DNA of 41,080 nt from Nocardioidaceae bacterium (GTDB lineage: Bacteria; Actinomycetota; Actinomycetes; Propionibacteriales; Nocardioidaceae): the NCBI GenBank assembly GCA_025934895.1, contig JAICWH010000011.1:1-41080 (forward strand), in the 5' to 3' direction. Below, in pieces: positions 23,224 through 30,174 of this stretch (position 1 is the first letter of the stretch; each line of letters starts with the position of its first letter). The notes under the pieces were generated by a model, which saw nothing but the letters and a program-made list of their open reading frames with translations, was not told the DNA's origin and searched no databases. A program made the translations under genes and the position numbers.

Positions 23224-24226
23224 TGGCCGTGTGCTCGGCGGGAACGACCTCCCGGGCCGGAGGGGGGCCCGGGGGAGTGCCGTCGCCGAAGGGGCTGCCA
23301 CCGAGCTGCTCGCGCCCGTGCGGCGTGAGCCAGTTCGACAGGTCCGGGCCCTTGGGGACGATCCGGGTCGGGTTGATGTCGGAGTGCACGACGTAGTAGT
23401 GCCGCTTGATCTGCTCGAAGTCGATGTTGTCCCCGAAGCCCGGCGTCTGGAACAGGTCGCGCGCATAGCCCCACAGCGCCGGCATCTCGATGAGCTTGTT
23501 GCGGTTGCACTTGAAGTGCCCGTGGTAGACGGGGTCGAACCGGGCGAGCGTCGTGAACAGGCGTACGTCGGCCTCCGTGACGTGGTCACCGACCAGGTAG
23601 CGCCGGTCGGTGAGCCGCTCCTCGAGCCGGTCGAGGGCGGCGAACAGCCGGTCGTAGGCGCGCTCGTACGACGCCTGCCGCCCGGCGAAGCCGCAGCGGT
23701 AGACGCCGTTGTTCACGTCGGTGTAGATCCACGAGCTCACCTCGTCGATCTCGTCGCGCCAGGCCTCGGGGTACAGCTCCGGCGCCCCGTCACGGTGGTA
23801 GGCCGTCCACTCCAGCGACAGGTCGATGGTGATCTGCGGGAAGTCGTTGGTGACCACCTGGCCGCTGGGCACGTCGATCATCGCGGGCACCGTGATGCCC
23901 TTGGAGTAGCCGGGGTCGCGCGCCAGGAACGCCTCCTGGAGTCGCTCGATGCCGAGCACCGGGTCGCGGCCCCCGGGGTCGAGGTCGAAGGTCCAGCTCC
24001 GGGAGTCGTGGGTCGGCCCGCACAGCCCCAGGCCGATCGCGTCCTCGAGCCCCAGCAGCCGGCGCACGATGATCGCCCGGTTCGCCCAGGGGCAGGCGCG
24101 TGCCGCCACCAGCCGGTAGCGGCCCGGCTCGACCGGCCAGCCGTCGCGGCCGTCCTGGGTGATCCGGTCCTCGAGGTAGTCGGTGTCACGCGTGAAGTCG
24201 TCCTCGACGTACTGCTGCTCGGTCAT
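23219..24226 (-). CDS. Glutathionyl-hydroquinone reductase-like protein (Xi-class GST, YqjG/ECM4 type)
   Basis: A 335-residue thioltransferase-like enzyme. The thioredoxin-like domain carries the catalytic Cys45 in ACPWANR. The C-terminal helical GST domain includes YLVGDHVTEADVRLFTTLARFD, HFKCN and the Xi-class tail QIKRHYYVVHSDINPTRIVP. The family reduces glutathionyl- (in actinobacteria probably mycothiyl-) hydroquinones, which arise from quinones in aromatic degradation. ATG 24226 follows GGAAAGAGG. It is 67 nt downstream of the FMN reductase gene and could be co-transcribed with it. Confidence 0.9.
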   Translation of the reverse strand: MTEQQYVEDDFTRDTDYLEDRITQDGRDGWPVEPGRYRLVAARACPWANRAIIVRRLLGLEDAIGLGLCGPTHDSRSWTFDLDPGGRDPVLGIERLQEAFLARDPGYSKGITVPAMIDVPSGQVVTNDFPQITIDLSLEWTAYHRDGAPELYPEAWRDEIDEVSSWIYTDVNNGVYRCGFAGRQASYERAYDRLFAALDRLEERLTDRRYLVGDHVTEADVRLFTTLARFDPVYHGHFKCNRNKLIEMPALWGYARDLFQTPGFGDNIDFEQIKRHYYVVHSDINPTRIVPKGPDLSNWLTPHGREQLGGSPFGDGTPPGPPPAREVVPAEHTAT

Positions 24227-24293
24227 GCGTCCTCTTTCCGAGACGGGGCAACACCCGACAAGTATCTCGTGGAACCGCTCCGAAACGTCGGCC

Positions 24294-24917
24294 TCAGCCG
24301 CGCAGCAGCTCCTCGAACGGTGTCGGGTCGGCGAAGTGGTCCACCGCCCCGGCCGTCCGTGACCCTAGCCGACCATCGGACTGCAGGGCGTCCGCCAGCT
24401 CGCGGGCCGCGCGCTCCACCCGAGCCGACAGCGAGCCGTCCGGCGCGGAGCCGGCGAAGTCCTCGCTGGCGGCGAACACGGCGGTGGGCACGACCCGGGC
24501 CCGCAGGTGGGCGAACAGGGGCCGCACCGCATACTCCAGGGCCAGCGAGTGCCGGGCGGTGCCCGCGGTCGCTGCGATGAGCACCGGCTTGCCCTCGAGC
24601 ATCCCGTCCTCGAGGACGTCGAAGAACGTCTTGAACAGACCGCTGTAGGACGCGGTGAAGATCGGCGTCACGGCGATGAGCGCGTCTGCGCGACGCACCG
24701 TCTCGACGGCCTCGGCCAGGCCACCGCTGGGGAAGCCGGTCAGCAGGTTGTCGGTCAACGCGTGCGCCAGGTCCCGCAGCTCGACGACCTCGACCTGCAC
24801 CCGCTCGCCGTGCAACCGCAGGGCCCGGTCCGCTGCGGCGGCCAGCTGGTCGGCCAGCAGCCGGGTCGACGAGGGCTGGCTGAGCCCCGCGGTGAGGACC
24901 GCGACGGTCCGGGTCAT
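24294..24917 (-). CDS. NAD(P)H-dependent FMN reductase (CE1759 type)
   Basis: A 207-residue flavodoxin-like reductase giving reduced FMN. Visible are the N-terminal strand VAVLTAGLSQPSSTRLLADQ with the phosphate loop, VTPIFTASYSGLFKTFFDVL, and GKPVLIAATAGTARHSLALEY. ATG 24917 overlaps the upstream monooxygenase stop in ATGA. The pair matches the two-component luciferase-like monooxygenase and reductase family known as CE1758/CE1759. Confidence 0.9.
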   Translation of the reverse strand: MTRTVAVLTAGLSQPSSTRLLADQLAAAADRALRLHGERVQVEVVELRDLAHALTDNLLTGFPSGGLAEAVETVRRADALIAVTPIFTASYSGLFKTFFDVLEDGMLEGKPVLIAATAGTARHSLALEYAVRPLFAHLRARVVPTAVFAASEDFAGSAPDGSLSARVERAARELADALQSDGRLGSRTAGAVDHFADPTPFEELLRG

Positions 24918-26002
24918 GCCGTCACCACCTGGCGGCTGAGCCCGAGGAGGGACGCGTGCGACGGGGCCTCGGGGACGTGCGCCGGTTTGAGGGCGGCGAA
25001 CTCCCTGCGCAGCACCGGCACGACCTCCTCGCCCAGGATGTCGAGCTGCTCGAGCACCGTCTTGAGCGGCAGACCGGCGTGGTCGATCAGGAACAGCTGG
25101 CGCTGGTAGTCCCCGACGTAGTCCCGGAAGCCCAGGGTCTTCTCGATGACCTGCTGCGGGCTGCCCACGGTCAGCGGCGTCTGGGAGGTGAACTCCTCCA
25201 GCGAGGGACCGTGGCCGTAGACCGGTGCGTTGTCGAAGTACGGCCGGAACTCCCTGATCGCGTCCTGGCTGTGGGGCCGCATGAACACCTGTCCGCCGAG
25301 GCCGACGATCGCCTGGTCCGCCGACCCGTGGCCGTAGTGCTCGAAGCGTCGGCGGTAGAGATCGACCATCTGACGGGTGTGTGAGGCGGGCCAGAAGATG
25401 TGGTTGGAGAAGAAGCCGTCGCCGTAGTACGCCGCCTGCTCGGCGATCTCGGGAGACCGGATCGAGCCGTGCCACACGAACGGCGGGACGTCGTCGAGCG
25501 GGCGCGGCGTGGCCGTGAAGCCCTGCAGGGGGGTGCGGTACCTGCCCTCCCAGTTGACGACCTCCTCGCGCCACAGCCGGTGCAGCAGGTGGTAGCTCTC
25601 GATGGCCAACGGGATGCCGTCGCGGATGTCCTTGCCGAACCACGGGTAGACCGGGCCGGTGTTGCCCCGCCCCATCATCAGGTCCAGGCGGCCATCGGAG
25701 AGGTGCTGCAGGGTCGCGTAGTCCTCGGCGATCCGGACCGGGTCGGTGGTGGTGATCAGCGTGGTCGAGGTCGACAGCAGCAACGTCGAGGTCTGTGCGG
25801 CGATGTAGGCCAGGGTGGTGGTCGGCGCGCTCGGGACGAACGGCGGGTTGTGGTGCTCGCCCGTCGCGAAGACGTCCAGCCCGACCTCCTCGGCCTTCCT
25901 GGCGATCGCGACGGTGTTCTTGATCCGCTCGTGCTCGCTGGGGGTGCGACCTGTCGTGGGGTCCTCGGTGAGGTCCCCGACGGTGAAGATACCGAACTGC
26001 AT
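24914..26002 (-). CDS. Luciferase-like FMN-dependent monooxygenase (CE1758 type)
   Basis: A 362-residue flavin-dependent monooxygenase of the bacterial luciferase fold. It uses reduced FMN from the reductase encoded immediately downstream. FGIFTVGDL at the N-terminus, FATGEHHNPPFVPSAP, LQHLSDGRLDLMMGRGNTG and VFMRPHSQDA are recognisable. The substrate is unknown. The start is ATG 26002 with GGGAG 6 nt upstream. The longer start at 26035 would fall inside a palindromic operator and is rejected. Confidence 0.9.
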   Translation of the reverse strand: MQFGIFTVGDLTEDPTTGRTPSEHERIKNTVAIARKAEEVGLDVFATGEHHNPPFVPSAPTTTLAYIAAQTSTLLLSTSTTLITTTDPVRIAEDYATLQHLSDGRLDLMMGRGNTGPVYPWFGKDIRDGIPLAIESYHLLHRLWREEVVNWEGRYRTPLQGFTATPRPLDDVPPFVWHGSIRSPEIAEQAAYYGDGFFSNHIFWPASHTRQMVDLYRRRFEHYGHGSADQAIVGLGGQVFMRPHSQDAIREFRPYFDNAPVYGHGPSLEEFTSQTPLTVGSPQQVIEKTLGFRDYVGDYQRQLFLIDHAGLPLKTVLEQLDILGEEVVPVLRREFAALKPAHVPEAPSHASLLGLSRQVVTA

Positions 26003-26019
26003 GACTGGCTCCCGCCGTA

Positions 26020-26039
26020 GTAGTTCAAGATTCAACTAC
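26020..26039. promoter_or_regulatory. MarR-type operator upstream of the monooxygenase/reductase pair
   Basis: GTAGTT and AACTAC are perfect inverted 6-mers separated by 8 nt. The whole 20-bp site reads TAGTT-C-AA...-AACTA, resembling MarR-family operators. It lies 18 nt before ATG 26002. No MarR gene is adjacent in the window. Confidence 0.6.
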
Positions 26040-26100
26040 GTGAACCCGAGGCGTCTCGCAGCTATTCCGGCGCGGTCGGTGCCGGTTCCCGCGAGCCCCG

Positions 26101-26895
26101 TCAGGTGGGCACCGGCACGACGAGCAGCGCCTGCGCTGAGTGCGCGACGAGCCCCTGCTCGTCGTACACCCGCGAGGTGGCCAGGCCGATGCTGCCGCTG
26201 CCCAGCGCCGTCTCCGCGTCCAGGCAGACCCACTCGCCGACCGGGGGTCGAAGCAGGTGCACGGTCAGCTCGGTGTTCAGGAACCGCCAGTGGCTGGCGT
26301 CGAGGGCCGCGGAGACCCCCGAGGCCGAGTCGACACAGCACAGCAGCCGCTGCACCGGGCTCATCGGCTCGCCGTCGACCAGCGACACCGTCGGGCGCAT
26401 CCAGACCACCCCCGGTCCCGGCTCGGTGACGGCGCCGGTGACCCAGCGCCACTCGATCGCGTCCAGGTAGCCGCGTGTCCAGTTCGGCGGCGGGTCCTTG
26501 TGCACCCCGTCCGAGGGGGTGTGCGGCAGCGGACCGCCCGGCTGCGCCGGACCGTCGTCGCGGTCCGGGAACAGCCACGCGGTTGCCCGGGCACAGAGCC
26601 GGCTGCGCTGCTCGTCGTACAGCGTCGCCTCGCACATCTCCACCGACCGCCCCGGGCGTACGACGGACGCCTCGACCACCAACGGCCCCACCGGGACCGG
26701 TCCGAGGAGCTCCATCGTGAGCCGGCCGACGACGCGCTGCGGACCGCTCCGCGCCAGCGCCTCGACGCCTCGGGCCAGCAGCGCCGCGGGCGGTCCGCCA
26801 TGCTGGCTGTCAGGTCCCCACGGGCCTGCGGTGGACGGGGTGGACAGGAACCGGCCGGGGCCGTCGGGAACATAGAAGGGCTGCACGGCGGACAT
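26101..26895 (-). CDS. Thioesterase-family protein (double hotdog)
   Basis: A 264-residue protein resembling acyl-CoA thioesterases with two hotdog folds. DSQHGGPPAALLARGVEAL near the N-terminus is the helix-1 region. TMELLGPVPVGPLVVEASVVRPGRSVEMCEA is the first hotdog. WRFLNTELTVHLLRPPVGEWVCLDAETALGSGSIGLATSRVYDEQG (spaced over about 55 residues) is the second. Substrate unknown. The start is ATG 26895, with AGAGG very close; GTG 26925 would add 10 residues. It stands alone between the flavin pair and the tRNA genes. Confidence 0.82.
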   Translation of the reverse strand: MSAVQPFYVPDGPGRFLSTPSTAGPWGPDSQHGGPPAALLARGVEALARSGPQRVVGRLTMELLGPVPVGPLVVEASVVRPGRSVEMCEATLYDEQRSRLCARATAWLFPDRDDGPAQPGGPLPHTPSDGVHKDPPPNWTRGYLDAIEWRWVTGAVTEPGPGVVWMRPTVSLVDGEPMSPVQRLLCCVDSASGVSAALDASHWRFLNTELTVHLLRPPVGEWVCLDAETALGSGSIGLATSRVYDEQGLVAHSAQALLVVPVPT

Positions 26896-26995
26896 CCTCT
26901 CGAACCGGGACGCACCGGTCCTCACCGCGGCCCGCAGCAGGGGTGGGCAGGATTCGTTGATCGAGCGAGGGCCTGTGTATCCTTCCTTGCTGCTT

Positions 26996-27068
26996 GCCCC
27001 TTTAGCTCAGTCGGTAGAGCGTCTCCATGGTAAGGAGAAGGTCTACGGTTCGATTCCGTAAAGGGGCT
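26996..27068 (+). tRNA. tRNA-Thr (anticodon GGT)
   Basis: A 73-nt cloverleaf. The acceptor GCCCCTT pairs with AAGGGGC, and the D stem is GCTC/GAGC. The anticodon stem TCTCC/GGAGA has loop ATGGTAA (anticodon GGT). The T arm is TACGG-TTCGATT-CCGTA. The 3' CCA is not encoded. Confidence 0.97.
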
Positions 27069-27076
27069 CTGGGTCA

Positions 27077-27108
27077 GGGTCCTCACCGGTTCTCGGAGGT
27101 GGGGACCC
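27077..27108 (+). other. Stem-loop between tRNA-Thr and tRNA-Met
   Basis: GGGTCCTCACC pairs with GGTGGGGACCC (11 bp, one G-U) around a 10-nt loop. It may be a terminator of tRNA-Thr or a tRNA-processing structure. Confidence 0.4.
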
Positions 27109-27117
27109 CGCCCCGGT

Positions 27118-27191
27118 GGCGGGGTAGCTCAGGTGGTTAGAGCACACGGCTCATAATCGTGGTGTCGCGGGTTCGAGTCCCGCCCCCGCTA
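27118..27191 (+). tRNA. tRNA-Met, elongator (anticodon CAT)
   Basis: A 74-nt cloverleaf. The acceptor GGCGGGG pairs with CCCCGCT (terminal G-U) and the D stem is GCTC/GAGC. The anticodon stem CACGG/TCGTG has loop CTCATAA. The T arm is GCGGG-TTCGAGT-CCCGC. The anticodon stem lacks the three G-C pairs of initiator tRNA, so it is the elongator. The CCA is not encoded. Confidence 0.95.
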
Positions 27192-27304
27192 CTGCACACG
27201 ACCAACCGACGCTGGCTCGAGTCGCCCGGTGCTTGGGTGATGAGGCAGACTTGGCAGGCGTTCGACCCACCCAGACCGGCAGCACCCGAAAGTAGAGGCA
27301 CCCC

Positions 27305-27475
27305 GTGGCCAGCAAGAGCTCAGATGTTCGCCCCAAGATCACCTTGGCCTGCGTGGACTGCAAGAACCGCAACTACATCACCAAGAAGAACCGGCGCAAC
27401 GACCCGGACCGCATGGAGATGAAGAAGTTCTGCCCGTTCTGCCGCACCCACACCGCGCACCGCGAGACCCGCTGA
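27305..27475 (+). CDS. rpmG: 50S ribosomal protein L33, zinc-ribbon form
   Basis: A 56-residue large-subunit protein. It starts at GTG 27305 ([19 protein letters not shown]). The zinc-binding pairs CVDC and CPFC identify the cysteine-containing L33 paralogue; the cysteine-free form is expressed under zinc starvation in other actinobacteria. The gene lies between tRNA-Met and hadA, as in many actinobacteria, and is closed by a strong hairpin. Confidence 0.95.
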   Translation: MASKSSDVRPKITLACVDCKNRNYITKKNRRNDPDRMEMKKFCPFCRTHTAHRETR

Positions 27476-27500
27476 CCGGCGTCCGTTCTGCTCTCCCGCT

Positions 27501-27527
27501 CGGCCCCGAGGCGTGACCTCGGGGCCG
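27501..27527 (+). terminator. rpmG terminator hairpin
   Basis: CGGCCCCGAGG pairs perfectly with CCTCGGGGCCG (11 bp) around loop CGTGA, followed by TTCCGCTGTGCT. There is no long U-tract, which is common in this group. Confidence 0.7.
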
Positions 27528-27541
27528 TTCCGCTGTGCTAG

Positions 27542-27547
27542 TAGGTT
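27542..27547 (+). promoter_or_regulatory. -10-like hexamer TAGGTT, leaderless start of hadA
   Basis: TAGGTT ends 7 nt before ATG 27555, just downstream of the rpmG terminator. No Shine-Dalgarno sequence is seen. Confidence 0.45.
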
Positions 27548-27554
27548 GCTCACC

Positions 27555-27962
27555 ATGCCACTCGACGCATCGGTCAAGGGACGCACCTTCCCCCCGACAG
27601 CGCCCTACACCGTGTCCCGGGAGCGTCTCGTCGAGTTCGCGGCGTCCACCGGGGCGACGTACGACGGGGGGCCGGCGCCGGCCACCTTCCCGATCGTCGT
27701 CGCGTTCGCGGCGATGACGGCACTGATGAGGGACCCCTCGGTCGGCATCGAGCTGCACCGGGTCGTGCACGGCGAGCAGCGGTTCCTCTACACCCGGCCG
27801 GTCGTGGCGGGCGACGAGCTGAGCGCCACCCTCACCGTCGAGACGCTGCGGCAGATCGGCGGCGCCGACATCATCGGCACCCGCAGCGAGATCACCGACG
27901 CCGGCGGCCTGCCGGTGTGCACCGCCTACGCCACCCTGGTGCACCGTGGGGAGGGCTCGTGA
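27555..27962 (+). CDS. hadA: HadA-like (3R)-hydroxyacyl-ACP dehydratase subunit (UPF0336/MaoC-like)
   Basis: A 135-residue hotdog protein. MPLDASVKGRTFPPTAPYTV is the typical N-terminus. It lacks the catalytic Asp/His of hydratase 2 and is thought to stabilise and bind substrate for HadB. With HadB it dehydrates 3-hydroxyacyl thioesters in type II fatty acid synthesis. ATG 27555 fits a leaderless transcript; an in-frame ATG at 27513 lies in the terminator and is rejected. The stop overlaps hadB in GTGA. No hadC is present, as expected outside mycolate producers. Confidence 0.88.
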   Translation: MPLDASVKGRTFPPTAPYTVSRERLVEFAASTGATYDGGPAPATFPIVVAFAAMTALMRDPSVGIELHRVVHGEQRFLYTRPVVAGDELSATLTVETLRQIGGADIIGTRSEITDAGGLPVCTAYATLVHRGEGS

Positions 27963-28363
27963 GCAGGTTCACGGCCGGGGAGGTGCTTCCCGACCAGACC
28001 TACACCGTGACCCGGGCCCATCTGGTCCGCTACGCCGGAGCGAGCGGGGACCTGAACCCGATCCACTGGTCGGACCGGGTGGCCGCGACGGTCGGTCTGC
28101 CGGGCGTGATCGCGCACGGGATGTACACCCTGGCGCTCGCGGCCCGTGCGCTCGACACCTGGGCCGGCGGTCCCGGCCACGTCGTCGAGCTCGGCGCCAA
28201 GTTCACCCGGCCGGTCGTGGTCCCCGACGACGAGGCCGGCGTCCAGGTGGTCGTCCGTGGGACGGTGAAGAACGTCACCGGCGAGGGCGCTCAGATCGCC
28301 CTCGAGGTCACCTGCGGCGGTGAGAAGGTGCTCGGCATGCCCCGCGCGGTGCTAGGTGCCTGA
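27959..28363 (+). CDS. hadB: HadB-like (3R)-hydroxyacyl-ACP dehydratase subunit (MaoC)
   Basis: A 134-residue catalytic hotdog subunit. The hydratase-2 motif YAGASGDLNPIHW carries the catalytic Asp and His, and VIAHGMYTLALAARAL follows. GTG 27959 overlaps the hadA stop by 4 nt and the C-terminus overlaps murB by 8 nt. It forms the active dehydratase with HadA. Confidence 0.92.
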   Translation: MSRFTAGEVLPDQTYTVTRAHLVRYAGASGDLNPIHWSDRVAATVGLPGVIAHGMYTLALAARALDTWAGGPGHVVELGAKFTRPVVVPDDEAGVQVVVRGTVKNVTGEGAQIALEVTCGGEKVLGMPRAVLGA

Positions 28364-29399
28364 CCAGCAGCTCGCGGAGCTGACCACGCTGCGGCTGGGT
28401 GGCCCGGCCCGTGAGCTGGTGCACGCGACAGACGAGCAGACGCTGCTGGACGCCGTACGACGGGCCGACGCGGCCGGCACGCCGCTGCTCCTGCTCGCGG
28501 GAGGCAGCAACCTCGTGGTCGCTGACTCGGGATTCGACGGCACCGTCGTGAGGGTCGAGACGCGCGGCGTCGCGGTGGAGGGCGACATGTGCGGCGGCGC
28601 GATGGTCACCGTCGCGGCCGGTGAGCCGTGGGACCCGTTGGTGGCGCGTGCCGTCGCGTCCGGCTGGGTGGGCGTCGAGGCGCTGTCGGGGATCCCCGGC
28701 AGCGTCGGCGCCTCGCCGATCCAGAACGTCGGCGCCTACGGCCAGGAGGTCGCCGACACCGTCGCCTCGGTCCGCTGCTGGGACCGGGTCGAGGCGGTGC
28801 AGAGGACCTTCGCGGCCGCCGACTGCGGCTTCGGGTACCGCACCAGCCGGTTCAAGCAGGACCCGGAGCGCTACGTGGTGCTGGACGTCACCTTCCAGCT
28901 CCGGCTCGGCGACCTGTCCGCCCCGGTCCGCTACGACGAGCTGGCCCGCTCCCTCGGGGTCGAGACCGGAGCCCGGGCACCGATGGCCGAGGTGCGGGAG
29001 GCGGTGCTCGGCCTGCGCCGGCGCAAAGGGATGGTCCTCGACGACGCCGACCCGGACACCTGGAGCGCCGGCTCCTTCTTCACCAACCCGGTGCTGGACG
29101 CGGACGCGGCGCGGCTGCTGCCTCGAGGGGCACCGCGGTGGGAGCAGTCGGACGGCTCGGTCAAGACGAGCGCCGCGTGGCTGATCGAGCGCGCGGGCTT
29201 CACCAGGGGCTACGGCACCGAACGGGTGACCCTGTCCGGCAAGCACACCCTGGCACTGACCAACCGGGGTGCCGCGCGCACCGAGGACCTGCTGGCGCTG
29301 GCCGCCGAGGTGCAGCGCGGGGTGCACGAGCGGTTCGGCATCTGGCTGGTGAACGAGCCGGTGCTGGTGGGCTGCGAGCTGGCCGCTCCGGTGTGCTGA
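28356..29399 (+). CDS. murB: UDP-N-acetylenolpyruvoylglucosamine reductase
   Basis: MurB is a FAD enzyme that reduces UDP-GlcNAc-enolpyruvate to UDP-MurNAc with NADPH in peptidoglycan synthesis. It has 347 residues. TTLRLGGPA at the N-terminus, LAGGSNLVVAD (FAD pyrophosphate site), SGIPGSVGASPIQNVGAYGQEV, YRTSRFK, the proton-donor serine in WSAGSFFTNPV, and SAAWLIERAGF are visible. GTG 28356 starts inside hadB, so it is translationally coupled to the dehydratase genes. It is convergent with the DUF4190-type gene. Confidence 0.96.
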   Translation: MPDQQLAELTTLRLGGPARELVHATDEQTLLDAVRRADAAGTPLLLLAGGSNLVVADSGFDGTVVRVETRGVAVEGDMCGGAMVTVAAGEPWDPLVARAVASGWVGVEALSGIPGSVGASPIQNVGAYGQEVADTVASVRCWDRVEAVQRTFAAADCGFGYRTSRFKQDPERYVVLDVTFQLRLGDLSAPVRYDELARSLGVETGARAPMAEVREAVLGLRRRKGMVLDDADPDTWSAGSFFTNPVLDADAARLLPRGAPRWEQSDGSVKTSAAWLIERAGFTRGYGTERVTLSGKHTLALTNRGAARTEDLLALAAEVQRGVHERFGIWLVNEPVLVGCELAAPVC

Positions 29400-29422
29400 G
29401 GCTGGGTCCCGCCACCTCGAGG

Positions 29423-29965
29423 TCAGCCGTTGCTGGTGGCGACACCGCCGACGACCGCGACGGCGACGAGGAGGACCGCGAGCACCAGTCCCAGCACCAG
29501 CAGGCAGGTGCCGATCAGGCCCAGCACATAGCCGGCCTGCGCCGCTCCTCGTCCGCCCAGCTGACCGTTCGACGCGTCGATCTCCGCGACGGTCCGCTTG
29601 CCCATCTGCCACGCGAACGGCGCGACGACCCCGCAGATCACGATGCCGAGGATGCCCAGGACGAGCGACGTGGTGGCCCTGGGGTGGACCGGTGCGAAGG
29701 CTCCGGGTGGGAACCCCGGCGGAGCGCCGTACGGCTGCTGTCCGCCGTACGGCGGCTGCCCGTACGCCTGCCCGTAGGTCTGCCCGTAGGTCTGCCCGTA
29801 CTGGGGCTGGCCGTACCCCGGCTGGCCGTACTGCGGAGCCGTCGGCGGCTGACCGTAGGGGTCCTGCTGGCCGTGCTGACCGTAGGGGTCCTGCGGCTGC
29901 CCGTACGGACCGGGAGGCTGGTCCGGCTGCGAAGGCTGCTCAGCGTCCCCCGGCGTGTTCGTCAT
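29423..29965 (-). CDS. DUF4190-type membrane protein with Pro/Gln/Tyr-rich N-terminus
   Basis: A 180-residue protein. The first 95 residues are low-complexity (YGQP and YGQT repeats, QQPYGAPPGFPPG), probably disordered and cytoplasmic. Two transmembrane segments follow: about 100-122 (ATTSLVLGILGIVICGVVAPF) and 147-175 (YVLGLIGTCLLVLGLVLAVLL). Between them lies MGKRTVAEIDASNGQLGGRG. This layout is common in actinobacterial DUF4190 proteins; function is unknown. ATG 29965 has no ribosome site but a -10-like element 7 nt upstream. Confidence 0.88.
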   Translation of the reverse strand: MTNTPGDAEQPSQPDQPPGPYGQPQDPYGQHGQQDPYGQPPTAPQYGQPGYGQPQYGQTYGQTYGQAYGQPPYGGQQPYGAPPGFPPGAFAPVHPRATTSLVLGILGIVICGVVAPFAWQMGKRTVAEIDASNGQLGGRGAAQAGYVLGLIGTCLLVLGLVLAVLLVAVAVVGGVATSNG

Positions 29966-29972
29966 GGCGCCC

Positions 29973-29978
29973 ACCCTA
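29973..29978 (-). promoter_or_regulatory. -10-like hexamer TAGGGT, leaderless start of DUF4190-type gene
   Basis: On the minus strand TAGGGT is followed by 7 nt (GGGCGCC) and ATG 29965. Confidence 0.42.
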
Positions 29979-30028
29979 GGGGCTCGCCGCCCGCGGCGGC
30001 GGCGAAGCCGCACGACCTGCCCCCTGCC

Positions 30029-30145
30029 GAGTCGGCGCGTCCGCAGGCCTGGACCCGGTCGAGTCGGCGCGTCCGCAGGCCTGGACCCCGTCGAGTCGGC
30101 GCGTCCGCAGGCCTGGACCCGGTCGAGTCGGCGCGTCCGCAGGCC
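30029..30145. repeat. Tandem repeat array C, 4 copies, 32 bp period
   Basis: GAGTCGGCGCGTCCGCAGGC recurs at 30029, 30061, 30093 and 30125. The linker is CTGGACCC(G/C)GTC; the last copy is truncated. Read on the minus strand each junction contains CGCCGACTCGAC. GTCC-GCAGGCCT-GGAC in each unit can form a small hairpin. The array lies 29 bp from the adenosine deaminase stop codon. Confidence 0.93.
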
Positions 30146-30174
30146 GGCCGGCTCATAGGAGATCCGGGATCCGG

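Noticed and set aside
27513-27554. Upstream in-frame start for hadA
   Set aside because: It lies inside the rpmG terminator hairpin. Family N-termini begin at M-x-L-D-A-S, matching ATG 27555.
30029-30145. Possible CRISPR array (about 30-bp repeats)
   Set aside because: The units are directly adjacent with no unique spacers and there are no cas genes. They are tandem repeats; the same holds for arrays A, B and D.
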